Shown: piece after piece, positions 9,806 to 18,153 of the stretch | How positions within the stretch are numbered: position 1 is the first letter of the stretch | How the letters are laid out: the number at the start of each line of letters is the position of its first letter | Source: Phycisphaerales bacterium | GTDB lineage: Bacteria > Planctomycetota > Phycisphaerae > Phycisphaerales > SM1A02 | DNA length: 64,000 bases | Assembly (NCBI GenBank): GCA_028278245.1 | Contig: JANQEQ010000173.1 | Coordinates: forward strand, 1 to 64,000 | Direction: 5' to 3' | The notes under the pieces: model-generated | The model's database searches: none | What the model was told of the DNA's origin: nothing | Seen by the model: the letters and a program-made list of their open reading frames with translations, nothing else | Program-made: the position numbers and the translations under genes

Positions 9806-9922
9806 TTTTTTGTTTTAGTGCCACTCGTCTGACTCTGTATCAGTGAGTATTCAATTGAAATGCCAGAAAACTGTGATAGCCTATTGGTACTTCAATCACG
9901 AAGTATCACAAGGAGGAGGATT

Positions 9923-11008
9923 ATGAATAGTTCAACGCGCTGGTTTCGGCTGATTGCATATTCAATCGGAATGCTATGCACTCAGGTGGGCATGGCAGAT
10001 GCAGATATATATCTTGCCGAGTACAAGTACAATGATCCCAGGCTGTATGTCATGGAACCTGGCGGAGTAAATGTCCAGGAACTAGACATCATCCCCACGT
10101 CAGATTGGCTGGTCGTCGGTGTACAGGTTGATGTAACAAACGGAAAAATCTACTGGACACACGGATCATCCGGCCAGGGACGCATTCGCCGGGCGAATCT
10201 TGATGGGACCGATGTCGAGATATTAATTTCAGGATTGACCAATGCGCGCGGACTGGCGCTGGATGTTGAAAGGGGGAAGATGTACTGGTCGGATACGCAG
10301 GACAACCGTATGTACCGGGCCAATCTCAATGGGACAGGGCTGGAAACGGTGATCGATACGGGGCATCAACTGGGCCGGCCGACACTCGACCTGGTGAACG
10401 GCAAGATCTACTTCGGCAACTATGGCCTGGGTGATATGCGCCGAGCTAACCTTGACGGGACAGATCAGGAAATTCTTTTTGATGGCTTGTTCACTCCGGT
10501 CGCGGTGGCGCTTGATCTGGATAACGGAAAGATTTACTGGGCGGATTCCAATACGAGTTTTGTTTCCAATCACATTGCGCGCGCAAACCTTGATGGATCA
10601 GAATTTGAAGTGCTTTACCAGGGGCAGGGTACGTCTTCCGGGTTTGACGGCATCGGCCTGGATCTTCAAGCGCAAAAACTCTACTGGTGCGATGAGATTG
10701 AATACACCATTCCTGAAAAAGGGGTGTGGGAAGCGAACCTCGACGGATCCGAAGCGCAGCGCATCTTTGCCAGTCCCGCGGGATGGAATGCCGGAGCGAT
10801 GGCGGTCGTGCAAGTGACAACACCATGTCCCGGGGATCTGACGGGCGATGAGCAAGTTAATATTGATGACATCTTCGCCGTGCTCGGCTTGTGGGGCGAT
10901 TGCCCCGATCCCTGCCCGCCGTATTGTGCTGGCGATCTGACTGAGGACTGCACAGTTAACATCGACGACATCTTCGCGATACTTGGTTTGTGGGGTCCGT
11001 GTGATTGA
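9923..11008 (+). CDS. Secreted YWTD (LDL-receptor class B-like) propeller protein with dockerin
   Basis: ATG 9923 follows AAGGAGGAGGATT, a strong ribosome site, and begins a signal peptide ending near GMADA; the upstream ATG 9860 lacks one. Residues 45-290 hold six or so repeats of about 40 residues with the signature G-K-I/M-Y-W and R-A-N-L-D-G-T (KIYWTHG, KMYWSDT, KIYFGNY, KIYWADS, KLYWCDE). This is the YWTD/DUF5050-like six-bladed propeller, usually a binding rather than catalytic fold. The dockerin starts at residue 302 and ends WGPCD. No partner is visible; it is flanked by terminators and so is probably monocistronic. Confidence 0.9.
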   Translation: MNSSTRWFRLIAYSIGMLCTQVGMADADIYLAEYKYNDPRLYVMEPGGVNVQELDIIPTSDWLVVGVQVDVTNGKIYWTHGSSGQGRIRRANLDGTDVEILISGLTNARGLALDVERGKMYWSDTQDNRMYRANLNGTGLETVIDTGHQLGRPTLDLVNGKIYFGNYGLGDMRRANLDGTDQEILFDGLFTPVAVALDLDNGKIYWADSNTSFVSNHIARANLDGSEFEVLYQGQGTSSGFDGIGLDLQAQKLYWCDEIEYTIPEKGVWEANLDGSEAQRIFASPAGWNAGAMAVVQVTTPCPGDLTGDEQVNIDDIFAVLGLWGDCPDPCPPYCAGDLTEDCTVNIDDIFAILGLWGPCD

Positions 11009-11018
11009 ATGCAAAGAA

Positions 11019-11094
11019 GCCCCCGGTGTGATCACCGGGGGCTAAATATTTTTAAGTAACAAGATAATTAGCCCGGGGTGATTACACCCCGGGC
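11019..11094 (+). repeat. Paired 10-4-10 hairpin repeat downstream of dockerin gene (copy 1)
   Basis: Hairpin one (11019-11042) is GCCCCCGGTG, loop TGAT, CACCGGGGGC, followed by TAAATATTTTT and so also usable as a terminator. Hairpin two (11071-11094) is GCCCGGGGTG, loop ATTA, CACCCCGGGC. The same pair recurs at 17980-18050 and 26015-26086, each time just after a dockerin gene. Confidence 0.8.
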
Positions 11095-11133
11095 AATGCT
11101 GGCAACCGTGGTGGTGTAGTCACCCGGGTCTAT

Positions 11134-11192
11134 GGGGCGGCGCTGTGCTCTGCCCCGGCTTGGGTAAAGGAAGACCCCGGGTAAACCCGGGG
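11134..11192. repeat. GGGGC...GCCCCGGCTTG repeat and palindrome
   Basis: Bases 11134-11162 form GGGGC-GGCGCTGTGCTCT... with GCCCC then GGCTTG. The same unit occurs at 46497-46525 with GGGGT pairing to ACCCC, a compensatory change. A palindrome CCCCGGGT-AA-ACCCGGGG follows at 11175-11192. Confidence 0.6.
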
Positions 11193-11309
11193 CTATGTGA
11201 TGGGGATCGTGGTTTTGGGGATGATGTGGATAATTGAGTATATGAGGTACAATCTTTGCAATTCAGACGGGCAAAATGCCAATGATGCCAATAATTGAAG
11301 GTGATTCGG

Positions 11310-12053
11310 ATGGATACATTTGCTTCATTCGGCTGGATGCATTTCACGATCACCGCGGTGTCTGCCGTGGGGTGGTGGCTGATGGTTCTCCTGGCCCGCA
11401 AGGCGGTCGGAGAAGGCTGGGAATCACAATTCAGGTTGGGTTTTGGGTTGACCATTCTGGTGGTCTGCCTGGCTTTCAGTGTGACTTTTATGATTGTTAT
11501 CAACCAGGACCTGATCTATTCGCTTCCCATGAATGCGTGTGATCTTGCCTGGATGATTGCGGTGTGGTCGTTGTTGGCGGGGGGTGATTCCCAGAAGCTG
11601 CGCCATCAACTCATGTACTACTGGGGCTTTGGATTCTGTTCCTTTTCTTATCTCACGCCGTCGTTGCAGACCGGCCCGGGTGATTATTTCTTCTGGCATT
11701 TCTGGCTTTGGCACTGGTTGATATTGGCGACCGCGATCGTCAATGTGACGGCCTTTGGCGTGCGGCCGACGTGGCGCGGATTTCGCAATGTGATCGTCGC
11801 GACGATAGTGATTGTGACGCCTATTACCCTGTTCAACGTCTACTTTGATACTTCCTATTTCTTTACCGGGGAGCACAAACCGAGCAATCCCACACCGCTG
11901 GATCTGATGGGGGAGTGGCCGTGGCGAATCTTGTGGATGTGTGTGGTGGCGATCGTGATCTTTGCCGGGCTGACGTTGCCGGCGTGTTTCAAGCGATCGG
12001 CGAAGAAGCGACCCGCGTCAGATTCTTCATCAAGTGCATCACTGTCGATGTAA
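11310..12053 (+). CDS. YwaF/TIGR02206-type integral membrane protein
   Basis: ATG 11310 is preceded by GAAGGTG; a TTG 15 bases upstream has no ribosome site. The 247-residue protein has about six or seven hydrophobic segments. The C-terminal part carries the pattern F-x-x-x-x-P-x-x-x-T-P-x-x-L-x-G-x-W-P (NPTPLDLMGEWPW), which I associate with the YwaF/TIGR02206 conserved membrane family. The molecular function of that family is not established. The tail is Lys/Ser-rich and cytoplasmic-like (RSAKKRPASDSSSS). It does not carry a dockerin and is followed at 114 bases by an unrelated methyltransferase-like gene. Confidence 0.75.
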   Translation: MDTFASFGWMHFTITAVSAVGWWLMVLLARKAVGEGWESQFRLGFGLTILVVCLAFSVTFMIVINQDLIYSLPMNACDLAWMIAVWSLLAGGDSQKLRHQLMYYWGFGFCSFSYLTPSLQTGPGDYFFWHFWLWHWLILATAIVNVTAFGVRPTWRGFRNVIVATIVIVTPITLFNVYFDTSYFFTGEHKPSNPTPLDLMGEWPWRILWMCVVAIVIFAGLTLPACFKRSAKKRPASDSSSSASLSM

Positions 12054-12167
12054 AACAAAGTGTCAATTGCATTAGCACTTGCATGATGGTGATGAAGGGG
12101 GATTGTGTTTGTCTTTTTGATTGTCGTTATACTGGTGTGGTTATCTCTATCGCAAAAGGAGATCACC

Positions 12168-13370
12168 ATGCTGACGATTACCAAAGATATGATTCTGCCG
12201 GCGACGGTGACGGGTTCCTGGCCGCGGCCGCGCTGGTTTGATGTGAGTATGTGGGGCACGCCCGTTGATTCGTGCATGATGGATACGCGCTATCGGGAGA
12301 AGTTCACCGATTCCATGTCGGTGGTGATTTCCGATGAGCAGCGCGCGGGGCTGGACATCGTGACGCACGGCGACCTGCATTGTGATGATGATATGGCCGG
12401 TCGTTCCTGGCATCACTACCCGCTGCAACGCTGGGCGGGTCTGGAGGGTGACTATCTGCAATCGGATGAAACGCGCTCGCCGTGGCTGCGTTATCCACCG
12501 GGGACATTGCTTAATGAGATTTACACGGGGTGGCGCTGGCCGCGCGTGGTGGACAAGATTGAACATCGGCCGCTGGATTATGCGAAGATCTGGCGGATTG
12601 CCCAGGCGCGGGCGAACAAGCCGGTGCGGTTCGGGACGTGCTGCTCGCAGGTGATGGGATTGTTTCTTGATCTGTACACGGACAAGTACACCGATCATCG
12701 CCAGGTGATCTGGGATATGGCCGAAGCGATGAACAAGGAGTTACTTGCGCTGCGCGATGCGGGGTGTCAATGCATTCAGATTGAAGAGCCTACGCTGCAC
12801 TTCTGGGCGAATACGTATGGCGCGGAGAGTGATGAAGTTAAGTTTATGGTCGATGCGTTCAACCGTGAGGTGGAGGGCCTGGATGATGTGGAGGTGTGGA
12901 TTCACACGTGCTGGGGCAATCCGAATATGCAGCGTGTGATTGATAATGACAGTTATAAAGAGTCGTTTGAGCTGTACCTGCACGCGCTCCACGGCGATGT
13001 GTGGACTGTCGAGATGACCGACCGCAACTTCCGCGAGATTGAGATGTTTGGAAGTATGAAGGGGCGACTGCCGAAGAAGATTGCAGTCGGTGTGGTCAGT
13101 CACCGTACGTTACAGGTTGATCAGCCTGAAGATGTTGCCGAGCGTGGCCGCCTTGCACTCAAGCACATTGATCCTGATCAGCTCATTCTTTCAACCGATT
13201 GCGGTTTTGGCCGACAGGGTTGTAACCGTGATATCGCCTTTTTCAAGACGACTGCTATCGCTCAAGCGCGCAACATTCTCCTGGAGGAGTTGGGTTACGA
13301 GCCAAGAGATATTCCCGCCGCCGAACCGACATTGCAGACGGATAACGTGCCGGAAGTTCCCGATCGTTGA
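12168..13370 (+). CDS. Cobalamin-independent methionine synthase (MetE C-terminal domain)-like protein
   Basis: AAAGGAGATCACC precedes ATG 12168. The 400-residue protein aligns by motif with the MetE C-terminal/UROD-MetE barrel: VTGSWPRP near the N terminus, IQIEEPTLHF in the middle, and the zinc and homocysteine site residues in WIHTCWGNP (His-x-Cys) and STDCGFGR (Cys). The N-terminal half of full MetE is absent, so it belongs to the short single-domain group seen in many bacteria. That group moves methyl groups to thiols, but the substrate is not deducible. It stands alone, and its stop lies 41 bases before a dockerin remnant. Confidence 0.82.
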   Translation: MLTITKDMILPATVTGSWPRPRWFDVSMWGTPVDSCMMDTRYREKFTDSMSVVISDEQRAGLDIVTHGDLHCDDDMAGRSWHHYPLQRWAGLEGDYLQSDETRSPWLRYPPGTLLNEIYTGWRWPRVVDKIEHRPLDYAKIWRIAQARANKPVRFGTCCSQVMGLFLDLYTDKYTDHRQVIWDMAEAMNKELLALRDAGCQCIQIEEPTLHFWANTYGAESDEVKFMVDAFNREVEGLDDVEVWIHTCWGNPNMQRVIDNDSYKESFELYLHALHGDVWTVEMTDRNFREIEMFGSMKGRLPKKIAVGVVSHRTLQVDQPEDVAERGRLALKHIDPDQLILSTDCGFGRQGCNRDIAFFKTTAIAQARNILLEELGYEPRDIPAAEPTLQTDNVPEVPDR

Positions 13371-13411
13371 ATGATAAATAAACCTTATGTTGTTTTTGGA
13401 GTCACGGATCG

Positions 13412-13573
13412 ATGGCTGGTCGTACCGGTGATGACATCTTCGCTGCACTCGGATTCTGGGGCGTATGTCCTGATCCCTGCCCACCTTACTGCAATGGTGA
13501 TCTTACCGAAGACTGTTCCGTCGACATCGACGACATCTTTTCAATACTCGGACAATGGGGTCCATGTGAGTAA
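13412..13573 (+). pseudogene. Truncated dockerin remnant (53-codon open frame)
   Basis: ATG 13412 opens a 53-codon frame reading MAGRTGDDIFAALGFWG, then CPDPCPPYC, a complete second repeat NGDLTEDCSVDIDDIF, and the usual WGPCE end. The first repeat lacks the five residues normally found between LTGD and DIFA, and there is no signal peptide or catalytic domain in front. The open frame is uninterrupted. It is probably the tail of a deleted secreted gene, although a solo dockerin peptide cannot be excluded. No clear ribosome site precedes ATG 13412. Confidence 0.8.
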
Positions 13574-13689
13574 AGAATTGCGTTAAGCGGCTGGAAATCT
13601 CTTATGATGCAACTGAAGTGAACTGGGATATGAGTTCCAGTTGTCGTTTCTTTTATGGTCGTTCAATTTAAACCACGGGGAGGTTAACC

Positions 13690-14157
13690 ATGCCATTCGA
13701 ATTTGAAATCTGGTATCAGGGAGGAGAGAAAAAGAATCTCGGGCTTCGCATCACCGATCCCCAGGTGGTTGCCCGGTTCGCCGAGGAGTGTAATCAACCG
13801 GACATTGCGGGTAAGTACGATGATCTTCAGAGTTTTCTGAACACGGCCCCTGCAATATCGAAAGATTACACGCCTCCGTATCACAGGGTTGTCGATGTGA
13901 TTTCGCTCAACCCGAAACTCTATAAACAAAAGAAGGCGATGCCGGGCCGAACACTCATCGCGACCTTAGTTCATGATCCGGAAGTGTCGAAGCAGGGCAC
14001 AGCGCACGTGTATGTCATCATTGAGAATCCCGACGCCGGCGCGCTTGATCCTGAAGATCTGGATAGTGATCCGGACAGTGACATTGAGTACGTCCTGGGT
14101 GAATACACCGCCAGTCCCGGGCGCGATGTCCTGGTCGTGTTGTCTGATCTGGTCTGA
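13690..14157 (+). CDS. Hypothetical protein, 155 aa
   Basis: CGGGGAGGTTAACC precedes ATG 13690, so translation is likely. No signal peptide or membrane span is visible. The N-terminal part (FEFEIWYQGG) and the middle are mixed charged and hydrophobic; residues 118-130 are strongly acidic (DPEDLDSDPDSDIE). I do not recognise a family. The gene lies between the dockerin remnant and the cyclic-nucleotide-binding gene and is probably cytoplasmic. Confidence 0.6.
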   Translation: MPFEFEIWYQGGEKKNLGLRITDPQVVARFAEECNQPDIAGKYDDLQSFLNTAPAISKDYTPPYHRVVDVISLNPKLYKQKKAMPGRTLIATLVHDPEVSKQGTAHVYVIIENPDAGALDPEDLDSDPDSDIEYVLGEYTASPGRDVLVVLSDLV

Positions 14158-14317
14158 CAGTTGTTGAATTAATACCGGGAACACGATTTCTCGAACAATC
14201 AATTGCTGCGCAATCGAATGATGCTCATTATCTTTGCGCTTTGTACTCGCAATATGTGAAAAACATCACGAAATAAGAACGTGTATTTTTCTCTGGAATC
14301 CACGCAGAAGTAATTTG

Positions 14318-14340
14318 TGTGACTCAAAATGAGAGTCACA
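14318..14340. promoter_or_regulatory. Operator-like perfect inverted repeat upstream of the cNMP-domain gene
   Basis: TGTGACTC and GAGTCACA are exact inverted copies around a 7-base spacer (AAAATGA), 75 bases before ATG 14415. The half-site TGTGA/TCACA is that of Crp-family operators, but the spacing is wider (13 instead of 6). No T-run follows, so a binding site is more likely than a terminator. Confidence 0.5.
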
Positions 14341-14414
14341 ATATGAGTATCGGACGGTCTTTGTGAGGCTGGCCGCGTGGTTGAAATGACGTCCACAAAC
14401 CTGAGGAGAACATC

Positions 14415-14882
14415 ATGGCAGCAGAACGATTGAAAAAGCAGGATATCCTTCAACTTCTCCGATCTGAGCAAGTCAATCTCCTGAGCGAGGCTTCGAAGAC
14501 GGAAAATTACAGTACAGGTGAGATGATCTACCAGCAGGGGCAAGCGGTTGACCGTTTCTACATCATCCTCGATGGGCAGGTTGCCCTGCGTCTCCCGGGA
14601 AAAGGTGGACTCAACGTACTCATCGATGAACTGACCAAGGGAGATATGTTTGGCGGTTGTGTCACCACACAACTCGATGCTTATGCACTCAACGCTCAGT
14701 GCACGGAAGATTCGCAGATTCTGGTGGTTTCGGTATCCGCCCTGAAATCCATTATGGATGAGGATCCTCGAATCGGCTATATCATCCAATCCCGGATCTC
14801 AGAGATCTACTTCCGACGATATATCGAAACCATGGAGAAGCTTCAGGCCATCGTCATGAATATTCCGGCGGTTTCACTCTGA
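14415..14882 (+). CDS. Cyclic-nucleotide-binding (Crp-like sensor) domain protein without DNA-binding domain
   Basis: TGAGGAGAACATC precedes ATG 14415. Residues 20-125 match the cNMP-binding beta-roll: DRFYIILDGQVAL, then a phosphate-binding-cassette region around LTKGDMFGGCVTTQ, then a C-terminal helix. The PBC is atypical: no clear G-E-x-(A/x)-L...R-x-A consensus, so a cAMP ligand is doubtful. The protein ends at 155 residues and has no helix-turn-helix, unlike Crp/Fnr regulators. It may sense a small molecule and act on a partner protein. A Crp-like palindrome lies just upstream. Confidence 0.8.
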   Translation: MAAERLKKQDILQLLRSEQVNLLSEASKTENYSTGEMIYQQGQAVDRFYIILDGQVALRLPGKGGLNVLIDELTKGDMFGGCVTTQLDAYALNAQCTEDSQILVVSVSALKSIMDEDPRIGYIIQSRISEIYFRRYIETMEKLQAIVMNIPAVSL

Positions 14883-15012
14883 ATCTTCAGGTTCGGCTTG
14901 CATTAATTGTGGTATTTCCTGTTACACTGCCAACTTCTGCGGGACTTCGCCGGAGAATAGCGGTTCTTCTGCCGGCAATCCCCCGATTTCAGAAGCGCAT
15001 AGCGCTGAATCA

Positions 15013-15252
15013 ATGAAAAGGACACTAAAGATGTTGAGAAGGAATCGAATCTCACACGTCATGATTCTCCTCGGAGCAACCCTGATGCTAATGGTCGGCT
15101 GCAGCACCACCGAGGGTGTTGGCAAGGGCGTTTATCGCACCGGCGAAGGTGTAGTGGAAGGTGCTGTCAATGTTGGTGAGGGCACCGTCGAAGGCGCAGG
15201 CCACATTGCAGAGGGTGTTGGAAAAGACCTTTCCGGAGAAGGCGGCAAGTAA
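15013..15252 (+). CDS. Small glycine-rich lipoprotein
   Basis: The 79-residue product has a basic start (MKRTLKMLRRNR), a hydrophobic core and a lipobox LMVGC, so the mature lipoprotein begins at Cys. The rest is a repeating pattern of V/I-G-E-G-x-V-E-G-A (TGEGVVEGAVNVGEGTVEGA), resembling entericidin or other small stress lipoproteins. ATG 15031 is an alternative start. A terminator follows at 15347. The repeats could form amphipathic helices at the membrane. No function can be assigned. Confidence 0.7.
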   Translation: MKRTLKMLRRNRISHVMILLGATLMLMVGCSTTEGVGKGVYRTGEGVVEGAVNVGEGTVEGAGHIAEGVGKDLSGEGGK

Positions 15253-15346
15253 GCCCATTTCCGATGCTTTGGTCCGGGAACTGGTTCCAGTCGACGGTAT
15301 AACAGTCGTCGGCTGTAGCTCCATACTGTGATAAGACATACAGAAG

Positions 15347-15373
15347 GCCGACGGGTAAACCTCGTCGGCTTTC
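15347..15373 (+). terminator. Terminator hairpin after the lipoprotein gene
   Basis: Arms GCCGACG and CGTCGGC (plus an inner GG/CC) around TAAA are followed by TTTCG. The remaining gap to 15607 contains no convincing gene. Confidence 0.65.
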
Positions 15374-15607
15374 GTATTTGGGTAACAAACAGTGAATATG
15401 ACCACAACGACTGGGGCATGAACACGAAGAAAATGTGCCAATTGGGGATGAATTCAGGATATTTCCGTCTTGCATATCCGCCAATGCAGGATACAGTTTG
15501 GGATGGGGGTGGGAAGCGTTACGCTGGCTCACCGCGAGATCGGCTGTGCGGTCGGTTATGTGCGTCAGCATATCTGTCCCTGCTTCCCCTTTGAGGAGGA
15601 TTTACCT

Positions 15608-17968
15608 ATGTTGCTGTTTGCTCGTTTGCGTCGCTGGTTCCCGGTTGTGCTCTGCCTTGGTGCAGTCAACGGAATCACCAGTGCTGGTCCACCTGCCTAC
15701 TTTGACCTCAGAGATGTCGGTGGAGTCAACTACGTCACTTCGGTCAAAAGCCAGATAGACGGAACTTGTTGGACCTTTGGTGCGATGGCTGCGATGGAAG
15801 GCAATCTGTTGATGACCGGTGCCTGGGCAGCGGCAGGTGAAACCGGCGAACCGAATCTCGCTGAATATCACCTCGACTGGTGGAACGGCTTCAATCAATT
15901 CAATAACGATGATGATCCGGGAGGCGGCGGACTCCAGGTCCACCAGGGTGGTGACTACATGGTCACCACAGCGTACCTCTCAAGGGCTGAAGGTGCTGTC
16001 CGTGATGTGGATGGTCAGTCGCACACACCCGCTCCCCCACGATCCGATCCGAGTTGGCACTACTATTATCCGCGAGATGTCGAGTGGTATGTCGCAGGAA
16101 CAGATCTGAGCAATATCAATCTCATCAAAGAGAAGATCATGACGGAAGGTGTCATGGGAACCTGCATGTGTTACAGCAGTTCCTACATCTCCAATTACAT
16201 CCACTATCAGCCACCCCATACAACTGATCTGCCCAACCATGCAGTCGCTATCGTCGGCTGGGATGACAACAAAGCCACCCAGGCCCCGAATCCCGGTGCG
16301 TGGATCGTCAAAAACAGTTGGGGAAGTTCCTGGGGTAATGGCGGTTACTTCTGGATTTCTTATTACGACAAGTGGTGCTGCCAGGAACCACAGATGGGTG
16401 CGGTCTCCATGCAGAATGTCGAACCCCTGCAGTATGACAATGTTTACTACCACGACTATCACGGCTGGCGCGATACCAAGACAGATTGCGACGAAGCGTT
16501 TAACGCCTTTGTTGCTGAGGAAGCGGGTCTCATCCAGGCCGTCAGCTTCTTCACCGCCGTGGATGACGTGGATTACACCATCGCTATCTACGACGATTTC
16601 ATCGGCGGCGAACTGGTCAACGAACTATCCACAAAATCAGGCAACATCACCTACACCGGTTTCCACACGATAGATCTGGATACGGCAGTCGACGTGATTG
16701 AAGGTGATGATTTCTACGTCTACTTGTACCTTTCCGCCGGTGGACATCCTTATGACCGCACATCGGATGTTCCTGTGCTTCTGGGTGCTTCCTACCGCAC
16801 GATCGTCAATTCCGCAGCCAATCCCGGTGAGAGTTACTACTACAACGGTTCGGAGTGGGTCGATCTCTATACCTGGGACGATCCCCCCTGGAGTCAAACC
16901 GCCAACTTCTGCATGAAGGCGCTGACGGTTATCGCCGGTCTGAAAGTAACTCCTGATGAAAACTTCCAGTCTACCGGTCCTGTGGGTGGTCCCTTTGTAC
17001 CCGCAAGCAAGGATTATCAGTTTGAGGTTAGAGCCGAAGCACCCATCGAGTATGAAGTTACTGTTGAGGGGACTGCTTCCTGGATCACACTGACCGGCGA
17101 TACTTACGGGATGCTGCCCCCGGGTGAGGAAGCGACGGCAACTGTCCAGATCAACAGCGCCGCCGAGTCTCTCGATCCCGGCGCTTACTTTGCCACAATT
17201 CAGTTCACCAACCTTACCGACCACGTGGGCGATACCACCCGGGATGTCGTCCTCGTCGTAGGTGATGCTGCGTTGGCGTACGAATGGACAATGGACACCG
17301 ATCCGCAGTGGACAACCGAAAACGAATGGGAGCACGGCCAACCGACCGGTGGCGGTGGTGCTTACGGTAATTCCGATCCCACCTCCGGCTACACCGGAAA
17401 CAACGTCTATGGTTATAACCTGAGCGGTGATTACCCCAACAACCTTCCTGAAACCCACCTCACCAGCGATGCGATCGACTGCACCGACCTGTACAACGTG
17501 CATCTGAAATTCTGGCGCTGGCTCAATGTCGAGCAACCGATCTATGACCACGCCTATGTCAAGGTCAGCAACAACGGCACCGACTGGACCGTCGTTTGGC
17601 AGAATGAAGCAGAGATCACCGATTCGTCCTGGAACCAGATGGAATTGGATATCTCTGCGATCGCAAGCAATCAGTCAACGGTCTACCTTCGCTGGACCAT
17701 GGGCGAAACCGACGGCGGCTGGACCTACAGCGGTTGGAACATTGACGACGTCGAACTCTGGGCGGTCCTGCCCGGTGCACCGGAATGCCCCGCAGACCTG
17801 ACTGGTGATGATGTTGTTAACATTGATGACATCTTCGCGGTGCTTGGCTTATGGGGTGAGTGTCCCGATCCCTGCCCGCCGTACTGCACTGGTGACCTGA
17901 CTGAGGACTGCACAGTTAACATTGACGATATCTTCGCGATCCTCGGCCAGTGGGGACCGTGTGATTGA
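15608..17968 (+). CDS. Secreted C1 (papain-like) cysteine peptidase with dockerin
   Basis: ATG 15608 follows TTGAGGAGGATTTACC and begins a signal peptide ending near SAGPP; the frame is open further upstream but without a start signal. The mature protein begins almost at once with the peptidase (FDLRDVGGVNYVTSVKSQ), so there is little or no propeptide. Catalytic residues are Cys54 in DGTCWTFG, His211 in PNHAVAIVGW and Asn236 in VKNSWGSSWG. A lectin-like jelly roll (about 265-430) typical of bacterial C1 peptidases follows, then a BACON-like segment (about 440-550) and a second jelly roll (about 555-720). The last two modules also occur in the S8 peptidase at 26332. The dockerin starts at residue 727. 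Confidence 0.93.
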   Translation: MLLFARLRRWFPVVLCLGAVNGITSAGPPAYFDLRDVGGVNYVTSVKSQIDGTCWTFGAMAAMEGNLLMTGAWAAAGETGEPNLAEYHLDWWNGFNQFNNDDDPGGGGLQVHQGGDYMVTTAYLSRAEGAVRDVDGQSHTPAPPRSDPSWHYYYPRDVEWYVAGTDLSNINLIKEKIMTEGVMGTCMCYSSSYISNYIHYQPPHTTDLPNHAVAIVGWDDNKATQAPNPGAWIVKNSWGSSWGNGGYFWISYYDKWCCQEPQMGAVSMQNVEPLQYDNVYYHDYHGWRDTKTDCDEAFNAFVAEEAGLIQAVSFFTAVDDVDYTIAIYDDFIGGELVNELSTKSGNITYTGFHTIDLDTAVDVIEGDDFYVYLYLSAGGHPYDRTSDVPVLLGASYRTIVNSAANPGESYYYNGSEWVDLYTWDDPPWSQTANFCMKALTVIAGLKVTPDENFQSTGPVGGPFVPASKDYQFEVRAEAPIEYEVTVEGTASWITLTGDTYGMLPPGEEATATVQINSAAESLDPGAYFATIQFTNLTDHVGDTTRDVVLVVGDAALAYEWTMDTDPQWTTENEWEHGQPTGGGGAYGNSDPTSGYTGNNVYGYNLSGDYPNNLPETHLTSDAIDCTDLYNVHLKFWRWLNVEQPIYDHAYVKVSNNGTDWTVVWQNEAEITDSSWNQMELDISAIASNQSTVYLRWTMGETDGGWTYSGWNIDDVELWAVLPGAPECPADLTGDDVVNIDDIFAVLGLWGECPDPCPPYCTGDLTEDCTVNIDDIFAILGQWGPCD

Positions 17969-17979
17969 TTTGATATAAA

Positions 17980-18050
17980 CTCCCGGTGTATACACCGAGG
18001 ATTGATATTTGAAGATCGCATAATTGGCCCCGGGTGAACACACCCGGGGC
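17980..18050 (+). repeat. Paired hairpin repeat downstream of dockerin gene (copy 2)
   Basis: Hairpin one (about 17980-18001) is a decayed CCCGGTG-TATA-CACCG form. Hairpin two (18027-18050) is perfect: GCCCCGGGTG, loop AACA, CACCCGGGGC. Relative to copy 1, stem two differs by a C-G to G-C swap on both arms. Confidence 0.75.
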
Positions 18051-18153
18051 GATGATGGATATAAGGTGGATCGAGCGCAACAATCAACACCGGGATGAAA
18101 ACACAAATATACGCGGTTGACTCCATCCGATACAAAGAAAAGGAGGCACTGTG

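Noticed and set aside
11019-11094. Paired hairpins read as an attC or phage attachment site
   Set aside because: No integrase or cassette array is nearby and copies lie at fixed positions after dockerin genes; a 3-prime-end repeat fits better.
15470-15607. Extra N-terminal 46 codons of the C1 peptidase frame
   Set aside because: The downstream ATG 15608 has a strong ribosome site and starts the signal peptide; the upstream part has neither.
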